A stretch of 64,000 nt of DNA from contig NZ_CP012914.1 in NCBI RefSeq assembly GCF_001315015.1, positions 1 to 64,000 of the forward strand, written 5' to 3'. The stretch comes from Azospirillum brasilense (GTDB taxonomy: Bacteria; Pseudomonadota; Alphaproteobacteria; Azospirillales; Azospirillaceae). The position numbers and the translations under genes were made by a program. The notes below the pieces were generated by a model, which was not told the origin of the DNA, did not search any database, and saw only the letters and a program-made list of their open reading frames with translations. This document shows positions 1 through 8,978 of the stretch, one piece after another (position 1 is the stretch's first letter; the number at the start of each line of letters is the position of its first letter).

Positions 1-250
1 CGCACGACCGAGGCCGTGTCCAACATGGAACGCGGCGTCAGCCTGCCGAGTGTGGAGACACTGATCCGGCTGAGTGAGAAACCTGGGCATTCCATTGCGC
101 GAATTGGCCGACGCGCTCGATCCAGCGGTCAATGCCAACAGCAAGCGTGTGGCTTTGGAATCGGCGCTTTCAGAGCGGGCACGCCAGCTTACGGTTCGTG
201 ATCTGGAAATTGCTCTTAAGCAGATCGAGGCATTTCCGAAGGGCGATTAG
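1..250 (+). pseudogene. XRE-family HTH transcriptional regulator, cut at the window edge and frameshifted
   Basis: The first 26 codons read as the end of a Cro/CI-type helix-turn-helix (VSNMERGVSLPSVETLIRLSE, recognition helix plus following helix), in frame 1. The family's next motif (LGIPLRELADAL) is in frame 2 from about position 83 and runs to a TAG at 248-250, giving a tail with SALSERARQLTVRDLEIALK. The break lies at a run of three A near 79-81; removing one A joins the frames. The 5' end lies outside the window. It is probably a DNA-binding repressor of a mobile or restriction-type locus; the target is unknown. Codon use is less GC-rich than in the core genes. Confidence 0.7.
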
Positions 251-478
251 GCCAACCCGGGACCAATCTCTCCCGATATCGCACATTACCTAATACACAT
301 TGCACTGCAGCGTGCAGGGGTGGCGCTAGAGAGCGCTGGTAGTTACACACCGGCTCAACGTCATTGAAAAAAGATGCGGTTCGGGATTTTTTCAACCTTG
401 CGGATGACAGGATCGGCTCCCATATATTCAATCCGTTCATTGTGTTACCCTTTTCACAACCATGCTTGAGAGCTGAAT

Positions 479-790
479 ATGCCCAGCTACAGAAGACCAA
501 ATTGCACCCGCCGTTCTATTGCTTGCAAGCAGAGACCCTAATGGGGTGTGTACATTTGATTTAGCTTACCAGGAAATCCCAAAGCTTATTTCTCTTTCAG
601 AAGAAGACTGGGCTCCATCAACTCCACGCAATGGCGAGCCAATGTGGAACAGATTGTTCGCAACATCAAAAGCCATGACAAGGATGATGGAAACTTCATC
701 AACCTTGGGCTCCTAGAACACGTCCCTGACAGAGGCTACCGAATCACTGATCGTGGTCGGGCTTACCTTAAGAAGAGGGAACTGAGCTGA
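479..790 (+). pseudogene. Small winged-helix protein (Mrr N-terminal-like), frameshifted
   Basis: Joining two frames gives a protein of about 105 residues with the pattern EEDWAPSTPRNGEPMW, EQIVRNIKSH, NFINLGLLEHVPDRGY and RITDRGRAYLKKREL. This resembles the winged-helix domain found at the N-terminus of Mrr-type restriction proteins and in stand-alone regulators. One break is at about 640-645 (TGTGGAACAG, which reads through if one G is added). A second, near 488, is needed to connect to the ATG at 479. The stop is at 788-790, and the tail overlaps the convergent methyltransferase by about 23 bp. Function is not established; it could be a remnant of a restriction or anti-phage locus. Confidence 0.5.
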
Positions 791-1331
791 ACCGAGCCTT
801 ATAGCCGGGCTCAAACCATCTAAGCTCAGTTCCGCTAGGGGCGTTCTTATCCCAGACGAACCACGCATAAGCGGTTGTGCAGTTCCCTTCTGCACTGCAC
901 CAACTGGATAAAACGTGATCCGTTCGCTGACACCCATACACGCGATGGCGGCGTATCCGTGAATATGGTGCGCTGCCGATTCGCTCCTTCCAGAAATGCC
1001 AATCGTAGCAACAATGCAAACTTTCGGTCGGATTTTTCCAACCCTGCACGCACAAATCCCTCTGCCGAATTGTAGGGGGATTGGTTACGATGTTTGGAGC
1101 ACGTATACAGGATTTTAAGAAGTCTTGGCCGGACTCTCCATAACCTCGATCATAAAGATCTGAACTAATTACTTTTTTTCCTGTTTGCGCCAATACCTCT
1201 GACATCGCCCCATTACCACAGGCACACTCCCAAATATCACCTTCAAACTTTTCGTTGTCAATCAAAGCATGGGTTGCCCATGCAGGGGTGGGATAGAAGT
1301 CGGGGCCATCCAAGTCGGCGAACCGCTTCAA
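768..1331 (-). pseudogene. Phage-type SAM-dependent DNA methyltransferase, multiple frameshifts
   Basis: The N-terminal part contains DFYPTPAWATHALI, a SAM-binding motif (IWECACGNGAMSEVL) and a catalytic NPP motif followed by a frame change. Adding one C to the C5 run near 1074-1078 restores NPPY, the motif of N6-adenine or N4-cytosine methylases, and continues as NSAEGFVRAGLEKSDRK. Two more changes, near 935 and 885, lead to the tail TTAYAWFVWDK and a stop at 768. The first plausible start is TTG at 1329-1331. Family members are typically encoded by phages or integrated elements. All breaks sit at homopolymers, so the gene may be intact in the organism. Confidence 0.65.
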
Positions 1332-1718
1332 AGCAGGCTTGAAACTGCATTAAGATTGTATGTTGAGTCCATGGAAAAAGCATAGCGTCGAATTAGGGGG
1401 TTTTCCACAAGAAAATAAGATAGACCTACACAATTTAACCATGAACGCAGTTATCCACATACCAAGCGCTTCAATTCGCTGCGGAGGAAGTTTCTTGGAA
1501 TGCTGTCGACTTTCCCACAATTCTTTGAAAGAGAGCAAAGCAATACATATAAAACGCTAATTCTATTGCCCCTACCCCACCGGCAGAAATTGAGACTATA
1601 TTAACTATATAAGTATTGCGGCCAAAAGAAAGCCGCAAAAATTTCTGTAAATCATAGAGGCTAATTGATATTCGTTATAATTCGATGAAGTACAGGTGGT
1701 TAGCGCGGCCCTGAGGGG
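1332..1718. other. AT-rich gene-free gap with DnaA-box-like 9-mers
   Basis: No convincing gene is visible. The stretch is strongly AT-rich against a background of about 70% GC. It holds one perfect DnaA box (TTATCCACA, 1451-1459) and two near matches (TTTTCCACA at 1401-1409 and TTTCCCACA at 1511-1519), plus runs such as ATATTAACTATATAAG near 1595-1613. The boxes may be chance or part of a mobile element; no replication gene is adjacent. Confidence 0.4.
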
Positions 1719-1820
1719 ATGGGATTTTTTATGGGATCGAGTGCCGGCGCGCTGCCGACACTCTCACTCTTTCCCCGTATTGAGCAGTCCCCTTCCCTCT
1801 CCCTCGACGGGAAAAGGTTT

Positions 1821-2775
1821 TTAGGTCCCCTTGTTTTCCCGGTGGCGGCGCTCGATGGCGTCCCACAGGGTGGCCTCCAGCGCCGACCCGTCGAGCCGGT
1901 TGATCTCCTGGATGCCGGTGGGCGAGGTCACGTTGATCTCGGTCATGTAGTCGCCGATCACGTCGATCCCGACGAAGACCAGACCCTTCTCGCGCAGCAC
2001 CGGGCCGATGGCCTTGCAGATTTCCTGCTCGCGCGGGGTCAGCTCCGTCTTCTTGGCGCTGCCGCCGGCGTGGAAGTTGGCGCGGGCCTCGCCCTCCTGG
2101 GGCATGCGGCTGACGGCGCCGGCGGGCTCGCCGTCGATCAGGATAATGCGCTTGTCGCCCTGGCGGATCTCCGGCAGGTACTTCTGCACGATCACCGGCT
2201 CGCGGTAGAGCTGGGTGAACAGCTCCAGCAGCGAGCCCAGATTCTCGTCGTCCGGCTTCAGGTGGAAGACGCCGGCCCGCCGTTGCCGAACAGCGGCTTG
2301 ACGATGATGTCCTTGTGCTGCGCCCGGAAATCCAGGACGGCCTGCTTGTCGCTGGTGATCAGCGTCGGCGGCATCAGGTCGGGGAAATGGGTGACGAACA
2401 GCTTCTCCGGCGCGTTGCGCACCTCCGCCGGGTCGTTCAGCACCAGCACCTTGGGCTGGATGTGCTCCAGCATGTGGGTGGCGGTGATGTAGGCCATGTC
2501 GAAGGGCGGGTCCTGGCGCATCAGCACCACGTCCATGGTCGACAGGTCGACGATCCGCGGCTCGCCAGCGTGTAGTGGGCGCCCTTCCGGCGGACCACGG
2601 TCATTTCGCGCACACGGGCGGTCAGGACGTTGCCGGTCAGGCTGAGGTCGCGCGGGTGGTAGTGGTAGAGCGTGTGCCCGCGCTTCTGCGCCTCAAGCGC
2701 CATCATGAAGCTCGAGTCGGTGTCGATGTTGATGGACTCGATGGGGTCCATCTGGAAGGCGACGGCGAGGCTCAT
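1821..2775 (-). CDS. gshB: Glutathione synthetase GshB (two apparent frameshifts)
   Basis: GshB joins gamma-glutamylcysteine and glycine with ATP, the last step of glutathione synthesis in the cytoplasm. The start gives [23 protein letters not shown], followed by [33 protein letters not shown], the ATP-grasp segment [11 protein letters not shown], and [24 protein letters not shown] near the end. About 317 residues matches the family. The reading frame breaks near 2565 (CTGGCGAG, one G short of LGEPRIVDL) and near 2277 (GGCGGGCC, one G short of GGAGVFHL). Both are single-base losses in G runs and are probably sequencing errors. It is the last gene of a leftward run rsmI-yraN-SirB1-like-gshB. 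Confidence 0.9.
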
Positions 2776-2809
2776 CCTGCGGGTCTCCGAAACGGGCTTT
2801 TGAAGTGGG

Positions 2810-3644
2810 TCAGTTCAGTTGGTTCTTGAGCTGCTGGATCAGCGCGGCGACCTGATGGCGGTGCCGTTCGCTGGCGGTCAGCTCCAGGAAGGTTTCCAGC
2901 GCGGCGATGGCGGCGGCGAGGTTGCCGTTGTGGGCCTCCAGAAGGCCGGTCTCCCGCCACAGCGACGCCTCGCCCGGGGCGAACAGGCCGCATCGCCTCC
3001 AGCACCTCCAGCGCGCGCGGCACGTCGCGGGCGGAGAGGTGGCGCAGCTTGATGTTGTTTTGGAGCCGCAACAGAATCTCGCGGTTGGACACCGTCTGTA
3101 ATGGCCGGGCTCCAGCTCCGCGGCGCTGCCGGCGGTGGCCTTCAGCAGGTCGCGCAGGTCCACGGCGGTGCGCACCTGCCCCTCGTTGAAGGGGATCGAG
3201 GATGGCGCGGGCGCCGTCGGCCTCCAGCCGCACCAGGAAATGGCCGGGGAAGTTCAGCCCCAGCATCGTCCAGCCCTGCGAGCGGGCGGCGTGCAGATAC
3301 AGGATGCCCAGCGCCACCGGCAGGCCGCGGCGGCGGTCGATGACGCGCAGCAGGTTGGCGTTCTGCAGGTCGTCGTAGGTGTCCTGGTCGCCGGCGTAGC
3401 CATGCCGCTCCACGATCACCTCGTGCAGCCAGGAGATGCGGGCCTCCAGCCCGTCGAGGGTGGGCGAGACGCGCTCCGCCAGATCGTGGGCGATGTCGGC
3501 GAGGTGACGGCGGTAGTCGGCCAGCGCGGCGCCCGGCACCTCCAACGCGCCCAGCGCCAGGGCGGCTTCGGCCAGATCGATCTGCTCGTCCGGCTGCTGC
3601 CCCACGCGGCGCAGGATGTCACGGGCCTCGGCGCGGCTGGTCAC
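2810..3644 (-). CDS. SirB1-family transglutaminase-like/TPR protein (apparent frameshifts)
   Basis: The N-terminal half reads clearly as a SirB1 transglutaminase-like domain: ISWLHEVIVERHGYAGD, NANLLRVIDRRRGLPVALGILYLH, MLGLNFPGHFLVRL. The C-terminal half (NREILLRLQNNIKLRHL, LWRETGLLEAHNGNLAAAIAALE) looks like TPR helices, as is usual in this roughly 275-residue family. Frame changes are needed near 3192, 3100 and 2985; each is one or two extra bases. The ATG overlaps the yraN stop by ATGA at 3641-3644, so the two are probably translationally coupled. The biochemical role of the family is poorly defined. Confidence 0.75.
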
Positions 3645-4051
3645 GGGCGGCGTCCTTCCTCTTCTTCAGCCTTCGCGTCAGGCCCGCCACGCGTCCGGGA
3701 CGTGGCGCGGGCCAGGACCAAGGCGGTAACGAGCATGACGTCGAAGCGCAAGACATAGCCGGCATAGTGGGGGTTGGCCCCCAGATAGGCGTGGGCGGCG
3801 CGGGCGAGGCGGCCCCGCTGGCGGGCGTTGACCGCCTCGTTCGCGGTGTCCCAGTCGCCGCGGGCCTTGACCTCGACGATCGCCAGAGTGTCGCCCCGCC
3901 GGGCCACGATGTCGATCTCTCCCATGGGTGTGCGCAGGCGGGCTTTCCAGGATGCCGGTAACCCTTCAGCCGCAGCGCCAGCCGGCAGAGCTGCTCGGCG
4001 TAGCGGCCGTAATTTCTCGGCCCGGCGGCGCAGCGCGCCCGGTGCGCTCAT
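3641..4051 (-). CDS. yraN: YraN/UPF0102 family endonuclease-fold protein (apparent frameshifts)
   Basis: The central part has the UPF0102 signature [31 protein letters not shown], an endonuclease-like fold with the E-I-D and E-V-K residues, followed by [17 protein letters not shown]. The N-terminus needs three single-base removals between about 4015 and 3945 to give [23 protein letters not shown]. The start ATG at 4049-4051 overlaps the rsmI stop (ATGA). Gene order rsmI-yraN is common in proteobacteria. The family is nuclease-like by fold; its cellular substrate is not known to me. Confidence 0.8.
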   Translation of the reverse strand: MSAPGALRRRAEKLRPLRRAALPAGAAAEGLPASWKARLRTPMGEIDIVARRGDTLAIVEVKARGDWDTANEAVNARQRGRLARAAHAYLGANPHYAGYVLRFDVMLVTALVLARATSRTRGGPDAKAEEEEGRRP

Positions 4052-4996
4052 GGTTTCCCCTCCCGCGACAGCTCCAGCGCGCGGGCGTAGACGGTGCGCT
4101 TTGTTCTGGCCGGTGCGGGCGGCCACGTCGGCGGCGGCGTCGCGGACCGACAGGCGGGTCAGCGCCTCGCGCAGCAGGGCGTCCACGTCGGCCTCGGGAC
4201 GGGGTGGCCTCCTCGCCGGGCGGGCCGATGACCAGCACGACCTCGCCCTTCGGCGGGCCGGCCTCGGCGTAATGGGCGGCCAGCTCCGGCAGGGTGCCGC
4301 GCCGCACCTCCTCGTAGAGCTTGGTCAGTTCCCGCGCCACCGCGGCCTCCCGCGCGCCGAGGATGTCCGGCGAGGTCGGCCAGCGACCTCGGGCAGGCGC
4401 TGCCGGCGACCTCGAAGAAGACCAGCGTGGCCGGAACGTTCTTCAGTTCCCCGGCGGTGGCGCGCCGCGCGCTGCTCTTGTTGGGCAGGAAGCCGGGCGA
4501 ACAGGAAGCGGTCGGTCGGCAGGCCGGACAGCACCAACGCCACCAGCGGGGCGGAGGCGCCGGGCAGCGTGGTGACCGCCACCCCCTCCGCCACGCACTC
4601 GCGCACCAGCTTGTAGCCGGGGTCGGAGACCAGCGGCGTGCCGGCGTCGGTGACCAGCGCGATGGATTCGCCCGCTTTCATGCGGCCGATCAGGACCGGA
4701 CGCATCTTTGCCGCGTTGTGTTCATGATAGGAGACGAAGGGCGTGTGGATGCCATGGATGCCCATCAGCTTCGCCGTCACCCGCGTGTCCTCGCAGGCGA
4801 TGGCATCGGCGCGGCGCAGCGTGTCGAGCGCGCGCAGCGTGATGTCGGCGGCGTTGCCGATGGGGGTGGCGACCACATAAAGGCCGGCGCCGAGTTTACT
4901 TGCGGCCCTCGGCTCGCTACCTTCAGCGTCACCAGAGACGCCGGGCCCGGAAACGGGCTCGGGCGCCGGACCGGATGTGGAGATCGTTGGTGGCAC
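4048..4996 (-). CDS. rsmI: 16S rRNA (cytidine-1402-2'-O)-methyltransferase RsmI (apparent frameshifts)
   Basis: RsmI methylates the 2'-O of C1402 in 16S rRNA. The sequence shows [57 protein letters not shown] and [23 protein letters not shown], all hallmarks of the tetrapyrrole-methylase fold in RsmI. The frame breaks near 4492 (one extra C; correction gives [10 protein letters not shown]), near 4375, and near 4200, before the tail [17 protein letters not shown]. The start is uncertain: GTG at 4996 with an AAAGGTG 9 nt upstream, or GTG at 5008. It overlaps the 5' end of the divergent lipoprotein gene. Confidence 0.85.
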
Positions 4997-6180
4997 GCTT
5001 GACGACACCTTTCTCGCGCGCTTGGGGGCAGCGGGCTGCCGCCGCCCTGTTGGTTGTCGGCACGCTTTCGGCCTGCTCGACTGTAAAGGCCCCGGCGCCG
5101 CCGACTCAAGCGCCGCAAGCGCCCGTCGCCGCCGTTCCGGCCGCTCCACAGACCTTGAAGGTGGCGATCCTGCTGCCGCTGTCCGGGTCAAGCGCCGCTC
5201 TCGGGCAGGCCATGCTGGAGTCGGCGCAGATGGCGCTGTTCGATCTGGCCGGCGACCGGTTCGAGCTGCTGCCCCGCGACACCAAGGGCACGCCCACCGG
5301 TGCTGCCGACGCGGCGCGGCAGGCGATCGCCGAAGGGGCGAGCCTGATCCTCGGCCCGCTGTTCGCCGCCGACGTGGCGGCGGTGAAACCGGTCGCCCAG
5401 TCTGCGGGCGTGGACGTGCTGGCCTTCACCAATGATTGGACCCAGGCCGGCAACGGCACCTATGTGCTGGGCTTCGTGCCCGCCGATCAGGTCACCCGCG
5501 TGATCGGCTTCGCCCGCTCGCGCGGTGTCACGCGCTATGTCGCGCTGGCCCCGCGCAACGCCTACGGCGACGCCGTGGTCAACGCCGTGCAGGCCGCCTC
5601 GCGCCAGTTCGGCGGGCAGGTGGCGCAGGTCGAGCGCTACGACCCGGCGGTGACCGACCTCGCCCAGCCGGCGCGGCAGGTGACCCAGGCCGGCGTTCAG
5701 CCGCAGGCGGTCATGCTGGCCGAAGGCGGACCGCGCGCCCAGGGTCTGGCATCGGCGCTGTCCGCCAATGGGCTGAACACCCAGCAGGTGAAGCTGCTCG
5801 GCACCGTGTTGTGGGACGAGCCCGGGCTGGGCCAGGAACCCGCTTTGGCCGGCGCCTGGTTCGCCGCCCCATCCCCACAGAGCCGCGCCGACTTCGAGGC
5901 GCGCTTCGAAAGGACCTACGGGCGCAAGCCGCCGCGCATCGCCACCCTGTCCTACGACGCCACGGCCATCGCCGCGGTGCTGGCCAAGATGCCCGACGCA
6001 TCGGGCCGCTTCGACCGCGCGGCGCTGAACAACCCCAACGGCTTCGAAGGCATGGACGGCGTCTTCCGCCTGCGCGCGGACGGCGTCGTGGAACGCGGTC
6101 TGGCCGTTCTGGAGGTCACCCCGAGCGGTCCCCGCGTGATCGATCCCGCCCCGTCCAGCTTCGACGTGCTGGGGCAGTGA
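4975..6180 (+). CDS. LpoA/LppC-like lipoprotein, penicillin-binding-protein activator type
   Basis: The start at 4975 gives a basic N-terminus, a hydrophobic stretch and the lipobox LSAC, so a lipoprotein of about 401 residues. The rest reads as a periplasmic type-1 binding-protein fold (VAILLPLSGSSAALGQAMLESAQMALF, LILGPLFAADVAAVKPVA, NAYGDAVVNAV). This is the architecture of LppC/LpoA proteins, which in E. coli activate PBP1A from the outer membrane. As in enterobacteria, it sits divergently next to rsmI-yraN. This gene is unbroken although its neighbours carry frameshifts. A solute-binding role is the alternative, but the rsmI-yraN context favours the PBP activator class. Confidence 0.75.
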   Translation: MWRSLVARLTTPFSRAWGQRAAAALLVVGTLSACSTVKAPAPPTQAPQAPVAAVPAAPQTLKVAILLPLSGSSAALGQAMLESAQMALFDLAGDRFELLPRDTKGTPTGAADAARQAIAEGASLILGPLFAADVAAVKPVAQSAGVDVLAFTNDWTQAGNGTYVLGFVPADQVTRVIGFARSRGVTRYVALAPRNAYGDAVVNAVQAASRQFGGQVAQVERYDPAVTDLAQPARQVTQAGVQPQAVMLAEGGPRAQGLASALSANGLNTQQVKLLGTVLWDEPGLGQEPALAGAWFAAPSPQSRADFEARFERTYGRKPPRIATLSYDATAIAAVLAKMPDASGRFDRAALNNPNGFEGMDGVFRLRADGVVERGLAVLEVTPSGPRVIDPAPSSFDVLGQ

Positions 6181-6267
6181 TCGCAAGGCGCTGAAAAGAG
6201 CGTTCAACCGCGGCGGTGCAAAGCACGAAGGAGATCGTGTCTTGTGCCGTCGCGGTGAACCGCGAAC

Positions 6268-6784
6268 TTAACCGTGCTGCTTCGCCAGACGGCGGGCGTT
6301 GGCGCGGACGGTGCGGTAGGCGGGGGTCATGCCGGCCTGGGTCAGGGCGGTGGCCGACTCGACCATGTAGAGCGCGGCGTGGATGCCGGCCTCGACCGTC
6401 TCGGTGACGGTGCGGCGTTGCAGTTCCATCAGGTCGGCGGGGTTGCGGCACTGGCCGAGGCCGGTCACCATCACCATGGCGGCCTGAAGCTGGCCCTGCA
6501 TCAGGGTCATCCAGGCCTGCTGCATCTCGCCGATGCCCTTGGCGACGGCATGGGTGGCCTCCACCATCGCCTCCACCTTCTCCGGAGCCCATGCGGACGA
6601 ACTCCGGATTGGCGAGGTCGATGGGGTTGTTCATCGCCGCCGCCATCATCGCGGTTCGGTAGCCGATCGTCTGGGCCGCCGCCACCCCCATCTCGCCCGT
6701 CTTGACGCCGGTCCGGGTCAGATCGCCCGCCACCGTCAGAAAGCGTTGCGTCGGTTCGCCGTTGCCGGCCTTGCGTCTCGCCAT
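6268..6784 (-). CDS. Phasin-like protein (one apparent frameshift)
   Basis: From ATG at 6784, preceded by a good GAGGTGGAG site, it reads MARRKAGNGEPTQRFLTVA, then GVAAAQTIGYRTAMMAAAM, and after a frame change near 6590 (one extra G in ATGGGCTCC) VEAMVEATHAVAKGIGEMQQAWM, a Met/Gln/Ala-rich amphipathic helix, and LQRRTVTETVEAGIHAALYM. The all-helical Ala/Met-rich composition, about 171 residues and the LMELQ-type motif fit phasins, which coat polyhydroxyalkanoate granules. Another small helical protein family is possible. Confidence 0.5.
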
Positions 6785-6836
6785 TCGCTCCACCTCACCA
6801 AAGGACCTAACCGGAGCGTGAGCCCCGGCCGGGCCG

Positions 6837-6883
6837 AAAAAACCGTGACCCGGACGCCAACGCTGCACTGCAGCATTTGGTTC
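6837..6883 (-). terminator. Probable intrinsic terminator of metZ
   Basis: On the minus strand, just after the metZ stop, GACCCGG pairs with CCGGGTC across a loop that holds its own CTGCAGTGCAG palindrome. The outer stem is followed by ACGG and six T. The long loop makes it weaker than a canonical terminator. Confidence 0.5.
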
Positions 6884-6895
6884 CGGGTCCAGTCT

Positions 6896-8104
6896 TTACA
6901 GGGAAGCGAGCGCGCGGTCGAGATCTTCAACGATGTCCTGGGCGTCCTCCAGCCCGACGGACAGGCGGAGCAGATTCGGACGGATGTTCGCCGCCGCCTT
7001 CTCCTCGACCGTCAGCTTGGAATGGGTGGTGGTGTCGGGGTGGGTGATCAGGCTCTTGGAGTCACCCAGGTTGTTGGAGATCATCACCATCCGCAGGTCG
7101 TTCAGGGCGCGGAAGGCCTCCTCCTTGCCACCCTTCAGGAAGATCGACAGCATGGTGCCGCCGCCGGTCATCTGGCTGCGGCAAAGGTCGTGCTGCGGGT
7201 GGCTGGCCAGACCCGGATAGAGCACCCGCTCCACCTTCGCGTGGCCTTCCAGGAACTCCGCCACCGTCAGGGCCGCCGCGCTCTGCGCCGACACGCGCAG
7301 TTCCAGCGTCTCCAGCCCCTTCAGCAGCAGCCAGGCGTTGAAGGGCGAAATGGTCGGGCCGGTGTGGCGCAGATAGGGGTGGATCACGTCCGACCCGTAC
7401 TGCTTGTCGCTGGTCAGGATGATGCCGCCCAGACAGCGGCCCTGGCCGTCGATGTGCTTGGTCGCCGAATAGATGACGACGTCGGCCCCCATCTCGAACG
7501 GGCGCTGCAGCACCGGCGTGGCGAAGGCGTTGTCGACCACCACCTTGGCCCCGGCCTTGTGGGCGAGAGCGCTGACCGCGCGCAGGTCGACGACCTCCAG
7601 ACCCGGATTGCTGGGCGTCTCCAGGAAGACGACCTTGGTCGGCTTGGCCAGCGCCTCTTCCCACTGGGACAGGTCGGTGCCGTCGACGAAGACCGCCTCG
7701 ACCCCGAAGCGGGCCGACAGTTCCTTGATCACCCAATAGCAGGAGATGAACAGCGAACGCGGCGCCACGATGCGGTCGCCGGTGCGCAGGTTCGACCACA
7801 GGGCGCCGTGCACCGCGGCCATGCCGCTGGTCGTGGCGTAGGCCCATGCGGCACCCTCATACTCGCACAGCCGGTCCTCGAACATCGCCGTGGTCGGGTT
7901 GCGGAAGCGCGAATAGACGTGGCGGGAGCCATCGTTGACGAAGGCGCTCTCCGCCTCCTCCGCCGAGCCGTAGACGAAGCCGGAGGTCTGGTAGAGCGCC
8001 TCGCAGGTCTCGTCGAAGGACGAGCGGCGGACGCCGCCATGGACCAGACGGGAACGCGGGCGAAGCCCCGCGACGTTCGGATTGCGATGATCGGTGCGCG
8101 CCAT
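6896..8104 (-). CDS. metZ: O-succinylhomoserine sulfhydrylase MetZ
   Basis: MetZ is a PLP enzyme that makes homocysteine directly from O-succinylhomoserine and sulfide in methionine synthesis. The 402-residue product has the Cys/Met-metabolism fold throughout: YSRFRNPTTAMFEDRLCEYEG, ATTSGMAAVH, VVFLETPSNPGLEVVDL, the PLP-lysine segment IYSATKHIDGQG (Lys near residue 212) and a C-terminal LLRLSVGLEDAQDIVEDL. The ATG at 8104 lies downstream of a SAM-II riboswitch and a terminator, so expression is expected to fall when SAM is plentiful. Cystathionine gamma-synthase is a close relative, but the riboswitch and the residue pattern favour MetZ. Confidence 0.92.
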   Translation of the reverse strand: MARTDHRNPNVAGLRPRSRLVHGGVRRSSFDETCEALYQTSGFVYGSAEEAESAFVNDGSRHVYSRFRNPTTAMFEDRLCEYEGAAWAYATTSGMAAVHGALWSNLRTGDRIVAPRSLFISCYWVIKELSARFGVEAVFVDGTDLSQWEEALAKPTKVVFLETPSNPGLEVVDLRAVSALAHKAGAKVVVDNAFATPVLQRPFEMGADVVIYSATKHIDGQGRCLGGIILTSDKQYGSDVIHPYLRHTGPTISPFNAWLLLKGLETLELRVSAQSAAALTVAEFLEGHAKVERVLYPGLASHPQHDLCRSQMTGGGTMLSIFLKGGKEEAFRALNDLRMVMISNNLGDSKSLITHPDTTTHSKLTVEEKAAANIRPNLLRLSVGLEDAQDIVEDLDRALASL

Positions 8105-8149
8105 GGCCGCTTTGTCTCCTCTGTCCGCCGGCGGGGCAGACCGGCACAA

Positions 8150-8180
8150 CAAAAAACGCCCCGACCGATCGGGTCGAGGC
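8150..8180 (-). terminator. Intrinsic terminator in the metZ leader (attenuator)
   Basis: On the minus strand a 9-bp stem (GCCTCGACC with GGTCGGGGC, one G-T pair) with a 5-nt loop is followed by G and six T. It lies between the SAM-II aptamer and metZ, about 45 nt before the start codon, where SAM-dependent transcription termination would act. Confidence 0.8.
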
Positions 8181-8195
8181 GCGGACGCGGCTCGG

Positions 8196-8252
8196 ACCTT
8201 TTTAGCGGGTTGTTTTACGTGGCCCGCAAGCCGGTCGACCAAATCACCACGT
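8196..8252 (-). promoter_or_regulatory. SAM-II riboswitch
   Basis: Read on the minus strand, the leader contains the SAM-II blocks in order: CGTGGTGATTTGG, then CCGGCTTGCGGGCCACGT, then AAAACAACC, then CGCTAAAAAGG. GTGG pairs with CCAC to form P1, and GGTTG-type loop pairing with the AAAAAGG end would form the H-type pseudoknot. SAM-II aptamers are found mainly in alphaproteobacteria ahead of metA, metZ and related genes, which matches the gene here. Confidence 0.88.
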
Positions 8253-8421
8253 GCCCTCGCTTGTAGGACCGCCGCGGCGCGCCGTCAAGGGACAAGGAGC
8301 CCGTGACAAAAAGAGGGCGCCCTGCGTCAACATCGCGCAGGATCCGATGCCGCCGCCCGCTTGCCCGGCGAAGGCCCGGCACCGGATCATGGCCGCCGGA
8401 CGTCAGGAAGGGGTGCGGACC

Positions 8422-8901
8422 GTGCAGTATCGCAAGGAGCAGGAGCGGCACTTCGCCCGTCTGGTGCTTACCGGGCGCTTTACCGGCCAGGACGCCGCTC
8501 CGGTGCGGCAGGCCATCGCCGACGTCAAGAACGGCGTGGAGCGCCGCTATCTCCTCGACCTGACCGGGCTGGAGTTCATCGACAGCGCCGGCGTCGGCTT
8601 GCTGCTGGTGATGAACGGCGAGGCCCTGTCGGCGGGCAAAGCCCTGTCCCTGCTCTGCGCCTCCGGGCAGGTGCGCAAGGTGGTGGATCTGACCCGCATC
8701 GCCATGATCATTCCGGTGCACGAGACGGTGGCCGATTACATCGCCTCCAGCGTGCCCGAGGCCCTGCTGGCCGCCACCCATCCCTGCGCGCCGGGCGAGG
8801 ACCCCATGGCCGTCGCCGCCCGCGCGCTGCACGCCAAACCGCTCCTGCCGCCCGCGAGCGTGCCGCCGGACAGGGCCAACGGGGACGGCGCTTCCGGATA
8901 G
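8422..8901 (+). CDS. STAS-domain anti-sigma factor antagonist
   Basis: The protein (159 residues from GTG at 8422, chosen because AGGAAGGGG lies about 9 nt upstream) has one STAS domain with RYLLDLTGLEFIDSAGVGLLLVM; the Ser in FIDSAGV is the usual phosphorylation site. Such proteins bind an anti-sigma factor or a Ser kinase in a partner switch. No kinase or anti-sigma gene is adjacent, so its partner is elsewhere. The last 45 residues are Ala/Pro-rich and probably unstructured. An in-frame ATG at 8389 is possible but has no visible ribosome-binding site. Confidence 0.75.
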   Translation: MQYRKEQERHFARLVLTGRFTGQDAAPVRQAIADVKNGVERRYLLDLTGLEFIDSAGVGLLLVMNGEALSAGKALSLLCASGQVRKVVDLTRIAMIIPVHETVADYIASSVPEALLAATHPCAPGEDPMAVAARALHAKPLLPPASVPPDRANGDGASG

Positions 8902-8978
8902 GCCGCTCGCAGGGCTGGCGCGGACTTCCCATCTGAAGCCGTGGACAGAGTCCGTTCCGCGTTGGGGGGAGGCACCGA

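Noticed and set aside
1401..1519. A complete oriC at the DnaA boxes
   Set aside because: Only one perfect box, no dnaA, hemE or other origin-linked gene, and the neighbours are accessory fragments.
1719..2492. A 257-codon plus-strand frame over gshB
   Set aside because: It is antisense to gshB, whose protein is recognisable once two bases are corrected.
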